Positions 26,394 through 34,157 of a stretch of 64,000 nucleotides of DNA are shown in pieces (position 1 is the stretch's first letter; every line of letters starts with the position of its first letter). The stretch covers positions 1,612,001 through 1,676,000 of the forward strand of contig NZ_AP022595.1 of the NCBI RefSeq assembly GCF_010731875.1, written 5' to 3'. The notes beneath the pieces are model-generated. The model had not been told where the DNA came from. It saw only the letters and a program-made list of their open reading frames with translations, and did no database searches. Position numbers and translations under genes: made by a program. This DNA is from Mycolicibacterium sarraceniae (GTDB lineage: Bacteria > Actinomycetota > Actinomycetes > Mycobacteriales > Mycobacteriaceae).

Positions 26394-27327
26394 GCGTGGC
26401 ACGTTTCATTGCCGACCAGAGGACCAAATACCGAGTGCCACATGCATTTACGTGTGTGTGTTGTTGGGTGTGAGCGTGTCGTGGTTCTACAAGTGGATCG
26501 CTCGCGCGGGCAATGCCGATGGGTTGCACACTGACACCGATCGGTGTCGCGCGCGGCTCGATGCCGCGGTCGCGTCGGCGTTCACGGCGGCCAGAGGGTT
26601 GCATGGGTCGCCGCGGCTGATCGCTGACCTGCGCGATCTGGGCTGGGAAGTGTCGGAGAAGACGGTGGCCGATTCGATGCGCCGTCAGGGTTTGGTGGCG
26701 CGCCGTATCAAGCGCCGCAATGGGTTGACTAACCAGGACAAGACGGCACCGAAGTTCCCTGACCTGGTTAAACGGGACTTCACTGCGGCTGCGCCGAACC
26801 TGAAGTGGGTCGGTGACATGACTGAGATTCCCACCGAGTGCGGGCAGAAGTTGTATTTGGCGACGGTGATCGATCTCTATAGCCGCCGGTTGCTGGGCGC
26901 GGCGATGGGCCTGCATCCGGATGCCGAGTTGGCCTGTGCGGCGATCACGATGGCCGTGGCCGCCCGCGGCGGCCGCCAAGCGATCTGGCGGGACGAGGAG
27001 TCCGAGCGGGTCATTTTCCACACTGACCGCGGCAGCACCTACACGGCGAAGGCGTTCACCACGCTGTGCCGCACCGTGGGGATTCGCCAGTCGATGGGTC
27101 GGGTCGGATCGTGTTTCGATAATGCCGCCGCGGAGGCGTTCTTCTCCTCGCTGGAATGGGAAGTGTTGTCCCGCAATCAGTTCCGTGATACCGTTCATGC
27201 GCAGGCGGTGGTTATCGACTGGTGCTATACCTTCTACAATCACCAACGCCGGCACAGTGCCGCCGACGGGCTATCGCCCGTCAACTATGAGATCAGGGAA
27301 TCCAAGACCAAGCCGGAAGCGGCATAG
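26390..27327 (+). pseudogene. IS3-family transposase OrfB (rve integrase), frameshifted
   Basis: Starts GTG 26390 as VARFIADQRTKYRVPH, but the frame runs into TGA near 26471. The remainder continues in another frame (LLGVSVSWFYKWIARAG to TAG 27325-27327). The two frames differ by two bases, and the break lies in a GTGTGTGTG run at 26452-26460, consistent with a 2-bp slippage insertion. The catalytic core is intact: Asp in WVGDMTEI, Asp in FHTDRGSTY, Glu in NAAAEAFFSSLE. Unless frameshifting rescues it, this copy cannot make full OrfB. Confidence 0.82.
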
Positions 27328-27332
27328 GAAAC

Positions 27333-27357
27333 CCTCCACGATTTCGGGGGAACCACA
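27333..27357. repeat. Right terminal inverted repeat of the IS3-family element
   Basis: Ends CCACA immediately before the AAA target duplication; pairs with 26057-26081. Confidence 0.85.
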
Positions 27358-27360
27358 AAA

Positions 27361-27509
27361 TCGCCGCGGAACTGCATGAGCACGGCAACCACGACGAGGG
27401 TGAACACGGCAATCGTCACCGCGAATGCAGTCTTCAGCGGTGGCGAATATTGCCAATGCCGGGCCCGGGATTGCAACCACCCGGGCCGCCCGCCGTCACG
27501 GTCACTCAT
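27361..27509 (-). pseudogene. Orphan MCE-family gene, N-terminal membrane-anchor part
   Basis: About 50 residues from ATG 27509 (an in-frame GTG at 27524 is possible). There is a basic start (MSDRDGGRPGW), one membrane helix (LKTAFAVTIAVFTLVVVAVL) and the typical post-helix MQFRGDF. The frame then enters the IS. MCE proteins normally continue FTPKTQL, which is exactly what is found on the far side at 26037-26056. The reconstituted protein would be about 420 residues. Confidence 0.85.
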
Positions 27510-27524
27510 CAGGTCTGCGCCCAC

Positions 27525-27682
27525 CCATCACGGTTTCCCCCCATCGTTGCACTGCAGGTCGCCGGTCGTTGGTGTTGCCACTATCCCATGCAGGTCGGAG
27601 GCGTCGGGGCTGTCAGGCCAATCGATAGCAGTGATGAACTCCGGGTCCTTGCAGGCATGTGACGTGGATCATATCCAGTTGC
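27525..27682. other. Upstream region of the disrupted MCE gene
   Basis: No gene, clear promoter or repeat is seen; slightly lower GC than the neighbouring genes. Confidence 0.4.
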
Positions 27683-28483
27683 CTAGGCGGTCTGGTGGTC
27701 TACGCGCACCTGCTCTGAAACCAGCTGCAGTTCAGCATATTTCGGCCCTCGGCCGTCACCGGACGAGCGTCCGCGGGCATGGCGCCAGATCCAGGGGATG
27801 AGCAGACTGCGGGTCCACTGGGCTTGCGCGTACATCCGTTCGGCAAAGCTGTCCTGAATGTCTTCGCCGCTCGGCTGCGCCCAATCATGGTTGCTGCCTG
27901 GAAGTTTGAGCGCTTCGGCAGCGGCCTCGGCAAACAGGATGTGGCCCCGGGTCGAGGCGTGCATACGATCGTGGCTCCAGATCGACGGCTCGTTCATGGC
28001 TTCGGCGTTGTAAAGGTCGACCAGACCGAAGCCGTGCCGCTGCGCCGCACGGATGATGACGTCGTTGACCTGCTGGATGCGCGAGCCGATCAGCCGGCCC
28101 ACCGGGAGCATCTTGGCGACGTCGGGAAACGACGTTGTGACCACGGTCGCCCCGGAATCGGCGAGCCGTTGGTAGACCTTCTCGAGGTCACCCATCGCCT
28201 TGGCGAACGTGCGGCCGGGTCGGGTCACATCGTTCATCCCGACGCAGACGGTGACCAGATCAGGTTCCATCGCCAGTGCCCGCGGCAGTTGGTGATTGAG
28301 AACGTCTATCACGCGTTTACCCCGAATGGCGAGGTTGGCGTACGTCAACCCGGGATAGCGGGCGTCCAGTAGAGCCGCGAGCCGGTCGGCGAATCCGATC
28401 ACACCGACGGTGTCATCGCCGTCCCACAGGCCCTCGGTCTGGCTGTCGCCGATCGCGACGTACCGGGAAAAACCGCTGTCCGA
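27683..28483 (-). CDS. SGNH/GDSL-family hydrolase
   Basis: About 266 residues from the preferred GTG 28483 (a longer frame to 28528 is possible). Block I is VAIGDSQTEG with the nucleophilic Ser, block III is CVGMNDVTRPG, and block V is SHDRMHAS with catalytic Asp/His. These define an SGNH esterase/lipase. No signal peptide is seen, so it is probably intracellular. The C-terminal ~60 residues form a basic extension (WRHARGRSSG) not needed for catalysis. Substrate unknown. Confidence 0.87.
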   Translation of the reverse strand, partial: SDSGFSRYVAIGDSQTEGLWDGDDTVGVIGFADRLAALLDARYPGLTYANLAIRGKRVIDVLNHQLPRALAMEPDLVTVCVGMNDVTRPGRTFAKAMGDLEKVYQRLADSGATVVTTSFPDVAKMLPVGRLIGSRIQQVNDVIIRAAQRHGFGLVDLYNAEAMNEPSIWSHDRMHASTRGHILFAEAAAEALKLPGSNHDWAQPSGEDIQDSFAERMYAQAQWTRSLLIPWIWRHARGRSSGDGRGPKYAELQLVSEQVRVDHQTA

Positions 28484-28643
28484 CACGATCTTTGACTCTA
28501 GCGCCAGGCACGGCAGCACGATCGGCAAGCACCGGGGAAGGCGGGGTGTACAAACGGTGAAGTCGCCGACATCGTGCGCCGACGGGAGTCACAGATCAGA
28601 CAGGCGGTGCAGGCATGGGCCGCGCAGCGGTTGAGCCGCGGGC

Positions 28644-28868
28644 TTACTTCTTGAGCCAGGTGCGGACTTTGGCCAGATCCCGGGTGTAGGTCTCGTACAT
28701 CTCGTTGTCGAATAACGATGCACCGCTGATGGTTTGGGGTCCCTGCCAGATCACCCGGACGCGGTAGCGGTCGCGGCGGTAGATATCGACGCGATCGCTC
28801 TCCCGGCGATGCCAGCCCCTCTCCTCGCTGGCCTCCGCAAGGGTCTGCCGCTCGTCGGTGCCAGACAT
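28644..28868 (-). CDS. Small conserved-looking hypothetical protein
   Basis: A 74-residue charged protein (MSGTDERQTLAEASEERGWH to VRTWLKK) with an N-terminal helix and a predicted beta segment (VDIYRRDRYRVRVIWQG). ATG 28868 is preceded by GAGGAGC. Length and composition resemble the small hypothetical proteins common in mycobacteria. Two 16-bp direct repeats lie 86-122 bases upstream. Function unknown. Confidence 0.65.
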   Translation of the reverse strand: MSGTDERQTLAEASEERGWHRRESDRVDIYRRDRYRVRVIWQGPQTISGASLFDNEMYETYTRDLAKVRTWLKK

Positions 28869-28953
28869 CAGTGCTTGCTCCTCTTGGCTGTCAGTGTGGT
28901 GCCCGAACGGCCAACAGTACTGCGCCTATGCGAGCTGACCGTTGTGCCGATCG

Positions 28954-28990
28954 GTACATCGACGTACCGTGACAGTACAGCGACGCACCG
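28954..28990. repeat. Pair of 16-bp direct repeats, 21-bp period
   Basis: GTACATCGACGTACCG (28954-28969) and GTACAGCGACGCACCG (28975-28990) differ at two positions. The first also forms a dyad CGGTAC-N6-GTACCG at 28952-28969. A two-turn spacing upstream of the 74-residue gene suggests a regulator binding site. The remainder of 28869-29142 shows no gene. Confidence 0.45.
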
Positions 28991-29142
28991 AAGCGAAGAA
29001 ATGAAGCGCGATGGCGCAGGCGACAAGCGATCCGGGTCGGCCATCCGTCCGGGGATGATCAGCGCCGTCCACGGAATCCGGCCGGCCGGCGAGAGAGCCT
29101 GGCCGAATCCTGGGAATGTGTGGGGAAATCAGTGGACGGGCA

Positions 29143-30150
29143 TCACGACGGCAGTCGGCGGTTGAGCAAGATTCCGGCACCCACGGACAATGCGAGAGTC
29201 AACGCACCGAGGGCGATCCAGCCTGCGCTGGCATCGCCACGCACCACCTGGTATCCGATCTGCTGGTCGAGCGTCGCGTAAACCCGCCTGAGTTCATCGA
29301 GGCTGCCGGCCTGGAAGGCCTGACCGCCACTCAGTTCGGCGATCTCGGCCAGCGACTCGTCATCGGTCGGGACCGGTATCGATTGACCGTCGATCTCGAC
29401 GACCCCCTCCTTGGTACCGAAGGAGATCGTGGAAATCGGCACGCCCTGCTCTTTGGCGGCCCGCGCCGCGGTGAACGCGCCTCGCGGTGCATCGAGGTCG
29501 GGTGGCACGGTCTCCTTGCCGTCCGACTCGAGCACGATGCGGGCGGGCGGCGGGCCGTCGCCGCCACCCATGACCGCCCCGGTCGTGGCGATCGCCTGCA
29601 GGGCGGTGAAGATGCCCTCCCCGGTCGCGGTCCGCGGTTCAGGAACGAGCCGGTCGATCGCCTGCTTGACCTGCTCGCGGTCGGTCGTGGGCGCAACCAG
29701 CAGCGTTGCCCCGGAGGAGAATTTCACCAACCCGAGATTGATACCCGGGGTGAGCAAGTCGGTGAATTGCTTCCCGGCCTCCCGGGCGGCGATGATCCTG
29801 CTCGGTTCGACGTCGGTCGCGGTCATCGACTCCGAGACATCGATGACCAGCATGACCACCGCTCGATTCCGCGGGATCCGAATGTCATGGGTGGGGCCGG
29901 CCATCGCGGTGGTCAGCAACGCCAATGCTGCGACCAGCAACGCAGCCGGAAGATGCCGCCACCTGCGCGGCTTGCGCCCCTCGGCGACCTGCTCGAGCAG
30001 TGGCATGTTGGCGAATCGCAGCACCCGCCTGGTGCGGCTGCGCTGAATGAAGATGTAGACGACGACGGCGACGGCGACGATGAGGAGGTACAGGAACAGC
30101 CAGGGGGCGGTGAATCCAGTCAATGGCAGCGAACTCACAGTTGATCCCAT
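29143..30150 (-). CDS. VWA-domain membrane protein (Rv1481-like)
   Basis: A 335-residue protein with two N-terminal membrane helices (~13-35 and ~67-84), a von Willebrand A domain (~98-300) and a C-terminal helix. The metal-ion-dependent adhesion site is complete: D104-x-S106-x-S108 in IDVSESM, Thr in TATGEG and Asp in ESDGKE. Size equals that of Rv1481. Such proteins usually sit with MoxR ATPases and DUF58 proteins in envelope-maintenance operons; none is in this window. ATG 30150 is chosen over a longer frame to 30228. Confidence 0.87.
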   Translation of the reverse strand: MGSTVSSLPLTGFTAPWLFLYLLIVAVAVVVYIFIQRSRTRRVLRFANMPLLEQVAEGRKPRRWRHLPAALLVAALALLTTAMAGPTHDIRIPRNRAVVMLVIDVSESMTATDVEPSRIIAAREAGKQFTDLLTPGINLGLVKFSSGATLLVAPTTDREQVKQAIDRLVPEPRTATGEGIFTALQAIATTGAVMGGGDGPPPARIVLESDGKETVPPDLDAPRGAFTAARAAKEQGVPISTISFGTKEGVVEIDGQSIPVPTDDESLAEIAELSGGQAFQAGSLDELRRVYATLDQQIGYQVVRGDASAGWIALGALTLALSVGAGILLNRRLPS

Positions 30151-30333
30151 TCCATTCCCAAGGATTCGCCGCCGATCAGGGCCACACAACTGCGCATCTG
30201 ATCCCTCTCTCAACCAACACCGGTACAAAGGACACGTTAATCACCGCTGCGGACAAGTATCCGCGACGAACGACGGGAGCGGTTCCGACATGACTGTGCC
30301 GATCTATGCCGGACCATCCACTGGACATCGTGA

Positions 30334-31344
30334 ATGACCATTCCCGGCATCGGCGCGCTGAGTGTTTCGGCGCTCGCGCACCCAGCCATGCTTCTGTTGG
30401 CGCTCGTTCCTGTCCTACTGCTCGCCCTCTATGTCGGCGCGCAGCTGCACCGAGCACGGCGGCTGCGACGCTTCAGTACGCCCTCGGCCCTGGATCGCCT
30501 CTCGCCGCAGCGGCCGCACGCGTGGCGGCATGTGCCTGTCGCCCTCGCACTGGTTGCTCTGGTGCTCCTCACCGTCGCCCTGGCCGGACCGACCCATCAG
30601 GCGCGCATTCCGCGTAACCGGGCCGTCGTCATGCTCGTCATCGATGTGTCGCGGTCGATGCAGGCCAAAGACGTGCCTCCGACCCGGCTGCGGGCAGCGC
30701 AGGACGCGGGCAAGCGGTTCGCCCAACAATTGACACCGGGAGTGAACCTCGGGCTGATTTCCTTCTCCGGCAACGTGAACCTGCTGGTATCGCCGACTCC
30801 CGACCACAGCGCCACCATCGCCGCACTCGACAAGCTGCAAACCGACAACTCCACGGCCACCGGCGAAGCCCTCTTCACCGCGTTGGAGTCCATTCGGACC
30901 GTCATGACCGTCCTGACGAGCGGCGATGCGACACCTCCGCCGGCCCGCATTGTGCTGCTCTCCGACGGCGGGGAGAACAAGCCGGCCAACCCCGACAATC
31001 CGCGCGGCGACTTCACTGCGGCCAGGGCTGCCAAGGACCAGGGTGTGCCCATATCCACCATCACTTTCGGTACGAAAGCCGGCGTCGTGACGCTCGACAA
31101 GGAATCGATTCCCGTACCGTCAGATGACACGCAGATGAAGCGGATCGCCGAATTGTCCGGCGGACAGAGCTACACCGCGACCACTATCGACGAGCTCGAC
31201 CGCAGCTATGCGTCGGTCCTCCAGCAAGTGGGCTACCAGACGGTGAGTATGCCGGCCAGCGGCGGCTGGCTGCGCGTGGCCGTGTTGGTGGCGACGATCG
31301 CGACGTTCTCAGCCCTGGCGATCAACAGGCGATTGCCTGTGTGA
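30334..31344 (+). CDS. VWA-domain membrane protein, divergent paralogue
   Basis: A 336-residue close paralogue of the gene at 29143-30150. The two align almost without gaps: both have [16 protein letters not shown] at residues ~91-106, D104/S106/S108 and TATGE, and both end NRRLP. Membrane helices flank the VWA domain in the same way. The pair is arranged head-to-head around a 183-base shared promoter region. The duplicate may form a heterodimer or an alternative subunit of a MoxR-linked chaperone system (inference). Confidence 0.87.
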   Translation: MTIPGIGALSVSALAHPAMLLLALVPVLLLALYVGAQLHRARRLRRFSTPSALDRLSPQRPHAWRHVPVALALVALVLLTVALAGPTHQARIPRNRAVVMLVIDVSRSMQAKDVPPTRLRAAQDAGKRFAQQLTPGVNLGLISFSGNVNLLVSPTPDHSATIAALDKLQTDNSTATGEALFTALESIRTVMTVLTSGDATPPPARIVLLSDGGENKPANPDNPRGDFTAARAAKDQGVPISTITFGTKAGVVTLDKESIPVPSDDTQMKRIAELSGGQSYTATTIDELDRSYASVLQQVGYQTVSMPASGGWLRVAVLVATIATFSALAINRRLPV

Positions 31345-31396
31345 GCCGGTCTCCCAGGCCGCCGCGATTTGCCTGCTATCCCAACGCTTTCGAGCG

Positions 31397-31615
31397 ATGC
31401 CCCCGAGAAGCGCCGCCGCCATCTGCAGCGAGGTATGGTGGCGTTCGGATGCCATCGGCCGGGCCGCGCTGGACAGCGACGCCTATCGCGGCGCGCTGCA
31501 GGTCATCACCCGGGACGAGCTGCTGGAGCAGGCCGGCGGCGAGCAGCTGTCGGATCGTGAACTGGCCGAGCACGCGGCCGCCCTCGACATGGCCGTCTCA
31601 GAACTCGGCGGTTAG
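31397..31615 (+). pseudogene. Short gene or 3' fragment of unknown family
   Basis: From ATG 31397 the frame gives 72 residues. Codon bias becomes strongly mycobacterial from IGRAALDSDAYRGALQVITR onward (also RDELLEQAGGEQLSDRELAE), while the first ~15 residues look random. This suggests the 3' end of a lost gene rather than a complete one. It overlaps the stop of the convergent DUF2470 gene by 18 bases. Family not recognised. Confidence 0.4.
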
Positions 31616-32416
31616 TCGGGCGGGCCGGGCGCGCGTGACCAGATCGACTGCAGCCGAACGTAACTCGTCAGCCGAGGACAACGGCGCGCCGAATCCGACC
31701 CGGGTGTAGCCGGTGCCGCGAGGCGTGTCGACGCGCAGATCGAGCCCGTAGCGGTCGATGCCCGTGCACACCGCGACCGTCGTGTCGGGATAACCGCCCA
31801 GCGCCCGCGCCATCTCCACCAGGTTGTCGGCGTGGTCGGCGTTGAGGTGGGCGATCGCCCCGCCGGCATTCGGGCGAACCGGGTCGGCTGCGGCCGCGGC
31901 GTAGTCGGCCGCCGTCGCCGAATCCATCCGGCCGTAGCCGCCGACCCAGCGAACCCGATGCACCCGCAGGACCCACAGGGTGAAGTCGGAGTAGTCGACG
32001 TAGTATTTCGCGGCCGCGACGGCGGCCAGATGGGCATCGCGTGCCGCACGCAGTTCGTCGCCAGTCGGGCGTTCGGCGACGCCGGCCAGGGTGATCCGGC
32101 CACTGGCCAGCGGGTCGGACTCGGTGGTGGGCGCGACGATGGCCAGGCTGGCGCGGGGATCGCCGGCGAGGTTTCGGCCGTGCTCGGCCATGTTGGAGAC
32201 GCAGAGCACCGGCGCGCCGTCGAGCAGCCCGTAGGTGACGAACGAGGCCCACGGATCCCCGGTGGCGGTCAGCGACGCCAGCGTCGCGGTGTTCGTCGAT
32301 GCGGCGATGCTGCGGGCCTCCTCGGCAGCCGAGGGCCGGGTCGCGTCGGCGATATTGGTCAGCGGCGGCGGAACCGAGGGCGCATCGCCGGGGTCGCCAT
32401 GATCGCGGGTAACCAC
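31598..32416 (-). CDS. Pyridoxamine 5'-phosphate oxidase-like / DUF2470 (HugZ-type) protein
   Basis: A 272-residue protein. The N-terminal split-barrel flavin-type fold (ATLASLTATGDPWASFVTYG, then CVSNMAEHGRNLAGDPRASL) is followed by a C-terminal DUF2470 domain (AIAHLNADHADNLVEMARAL). This two-domain build is that of HugZ-type haem-binding proteins, some of which degrade haem. The HLNADH motif in the second domain supplies the conserved His residues. Start GTG 32416. Whether it acts on haem or is a flavin enzyme cannot be told from sequence. Confidence 0.85.
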   Translation of the reverse strand: MVTRDHGDPGDAPSVPPPLTNIADATRPSAAEEARSIAASTNTATLASLTATGDPWASFVTYGLLDGAPVLCVSNMAEHGRNLAGDPRASLAIVAPTTESDPLASGRITLAGVAERPTGDELRAARDAHLAAVAAAKYYVDYSDFTLWVLRVHRVRWVGGYGRMDSATAADYAAAAADPVRPNAGGAIAHLNADHADNLVEMARALGGYPDTTVAVCTGIDRYGLDLRVDTPRGTGYTRVGFGAPLSSADELRSAAVDLVTRARPARLTAEF

Positions 32417-32580
32417 CGGTGGAACATACCGCGCCCACTCCGCTCGCTGCGGCGGCAGTCGGCCTGGACCTGCGCGCGACGCAGCAGCCGTTCGGCGTCA
32501 GCGATCAGATCATTGCGGCTGGTCATCGCGAAACGGCTAGACAGCATCTCCGGCGCAACCCCGCAGGTACGTTGGCGAGC

Positions 32581-33057
32581 ATGGGTCAGGACACGGATTT
32601 CACCGGCGAGGAACGCGACCGTATCGAAGGCGAACTGGCCGATCTGCGCCGTCGCCGCGACGAGCTGCGCGCTGAGCTGCAGGGTGACGCCGACACCGTG
32701 GGGGACAGCGGGGATGCCGCCGACGCGCTGCAGCGTTCCGAGGATCTGGCCGGTGTCGACGAAGGGATCAACCGGCTGACTTGGCTGCTGGCCGGTGGGA
32801 ATGCCGACGCCCCGGGTCAGCTGCCCAATGGCACCGAGGTCACGGTGCGCTTCCCCGGCGACGAGCCACTGCGGATGCGGATCGTCCATTTCCTGGAGGA
32901 GACGCCGGCCGGCGAAGAGGACACCACCGTGACCTCGGACAGTCCGCTGGGCCTAGCGTTGTTCGGGCGGCGGCCCGGTGAGACCGTCACCTACTCAACG
33001 CCGCGGGGCGAGCTACAGGTCGAGCTGCTCGCCATCGTTTTTCCGAACGAGCGATAG
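32581..33057 (+). CDS. GreA/GreB-family RNA polymerase-binding factor (Rv3788-like)
   Basis: A 158-residue protein with an N-terminal coiled coil (residues ~8-75, ERDRIEGELADLRRRRDELR) and a C-terminal FKBP-like Gre domain (TSDSPLGLALFGRRPGETVT). The tip of the coiled coil reads DTVGDSGDAADAL; its acidic residues may enter the RNA polymerase secondary channel. It matches the Rv3788 type, a Gre-fold protein distinct from GreA and reported to inhibit transcription. It is followed after 7 bases by a quinone oxidoreductase gene. Confidence 0.85.
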   Translation: MGQDTDFTGEERDRIEGELADLRRRRDELRAELQGDADTVGDSGDAADALQRSEDLAGVDEGINRLTWLLAGGNADAPGQLPNGTEVTVRFPGDEPLRMRIVHFLEETPAGEEDTTVTSDSPLGLALFGRRPGETVTYSTPRGELQVELLAIVFPNER

Positions 33058-33064
33058 AGGTGCG

Positions 33065-34045
33065 ATGCGGGCGATAAGGGTGACCGAGCTGGCCGGTCCG
33101 GAATCGGTGCAGCTGGTCGAGATCGACGAACCGTCCGGTGAGGGTGCGATCCTGGTCGATGTGCACGCCGCGGGCGTGGCCTTCCCCGACGCACTGCTGA
33201 CCCGCGGGCTCTACCAGTACAAGCCGGAGCTGCCATTCACCCTCGGCGCTGAGATTGCCGGTGTGGTGCGGTCGGCTCCCGCTGACGCCCCGGTGAAGGC
33301 CGGCGACCGAGTGGCGGGCCTGACGATGATCACCGGCGCAATGGCCGAGACCGTCGAGCTCACACCGGAGCGGGTGTTCCCGCTTCCCGACAACGTCAGC
33401 TTTGAAGCGGGCGCCGGGCTGCTGTTCAACGACCTGACCGTGTACTTCGCGTTGCAAGTGCGTGCCCGGCTGGCTGCCGGCGAGACAGTTCTGGTGCACG
33501 GCGCGGCCGGCGGAATCGGCACATCGACAGTGCGCCTGGCCCCCGCATTGGGCGCCAGCCGGGTGATCGCTGTGGTCAGCACCGAGGACAAGATCGACAT
33601 TGCCAGGGCGGCCGGCGCCACCGACGTCGTGCTGGCCGACGGATTCAAGGATGCGGTCGCCGAGCTGACCGGGGGCAAAGGCGTCGACATCGTGATGGAC
33701 CCGGTCGGCGGTGACCGGTTCACCGACTCGCTGCGCTCGCTGGCCCCGGGGGGACGGCTGCTGGTGGTCGGGTTCACCGGCGGTGAGATTCCGACGGTCA
33801 AGGTCAACCGGCTGCTGCTGAACAATATCGACGTTGTTGGCGTCGGCTGGGGAGCCTGGACGATGAGCCACCCAGGTGCGCTCACCGCGCAGTGGTGCGG
33901 TGTGGCCGAGCTGCTCACGTCCGGAACGCTGGCCGCACCTCAGCCTGAGGTCTATCCGCTGGAGGAGGCGGGCGCAGCCGTCGCCTCGCTGGAGAATCGC
34001 ACCGCCAAAGGCAAAGTCGTCGTCCGCGTTCGCGACTCTGGGTAA
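33065..34045 (+). CDS. NADPH:quinone oxidoreductase / zinc-free medium-chain reductase
   Basis: A 326-residue MDR-superfamily protein. The N-terminal GroES-like domain (PFTLGAEIAGVV, KAGDRVAGL) and Rossmann domain (VLVHGAAGGIGTSTVRLA, then DIVMDPVGG) are complete, and zinc ligands are absent, as in quinone oxidoreductase. AGGTG precedes ATG 33065. It probably reduces quinones or enoyl-type substrates with NADPH. It is coupled to the Gre-like gene by position only. Confidence 0.9.
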   Translation: MRAIRVTELAGPESVQLVEIDEPSGEGAILVDVHAAGVAFPDALLTRGLYQYKPELPFTLGAEIAGVVRSAPADAPVKAGDRVAGLTMITGAMAETVELTPERVFPLPDNVSFEAGAGLLFNDLTVYFALQVRARLAAGETVLVHGAAGGIGTSTVRLAPALGASRVIAVVSTEDKIDIARAAGATDVVLADGFKDAVAELTGGKGVDIVMDPVGGDRFTDSLRSLAPGGRLLVVGFTGGEIPTVKVNRLLLNNIDVVGVGWGAWTMSHPGALTAQWCGVAELLTSGTLAAPQPEVYPLEEAGAAVASLENRTAKGKVVVRVRDSG

Positions 34046-34085
34046 ATCTGAACTGCCCCAAGCATTTTCATCTGCGAGGTTGCTG

Positions 34086-34157
34086 ATGGACCAATCGGCA
34101 ACTACAACGGAGTCCGAAGACGATTCGGCTCGGCCTGTGTGGGGTAGTGGAACCTAG
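34086..34157 (+). CDS. Possible 23-residue leader ORF directly before treS
   Basis: Reads MDQSATTTESEDDSARPVWG and ends at TAG 34155-34157, directly abutting the treS ATG at 34158. It is acidic and unstructured, with codons less biased than the neighbours and no clear ribosome binding site. It could couple translation to treS or be chance. Confidence 0.3.
   Translation: MDQSATTTESEDDSARPVWGSGT

Larger units (their letters stand above)
26057..27357 (+). mobile_element. IS3-family insertion sequence, 1301 bp
   Basis: Bounded by imperfect 25-bp terminal inverted repeats (26057-26081 and 27333-27357, 18 of 25 bases matching) beginning TG and ending CA. A 3-bp target duplication AAA lies at 26054-26056 and 27358-27360. 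It contains OrfA and a frameshifted OrfB with all DDE residues. Removing it rejoins the MCE frame across GTGAAATCGCC. IS3-family elements make 3-4 bp duplications, in agreement. Confidence 0.92.

Noticed and set aside
26390..26471. Programmed translational frameshift in the IS3 element
   Set aside because: Programmed sites are A/G slippery runs near the OrfA end; here the shift is two bases in a GT repeat well inside OrfB.
29411..30046. Plus-strand open frame antisense to the VWA gene
   Set aside because: Its composition is that of a shadow frame of high-GC coding DNA, with no start signal and no family.
32359..32526. A 55-codon minus-strand frame (MTSRNDLIADAERLLRRAQV) overlapping the DUF2470 start
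   Set aside because: The beginning looks coding, but there is no ribosome binding site, the second half overlaps the DUF2470 gene in another frame, and the tail is random.
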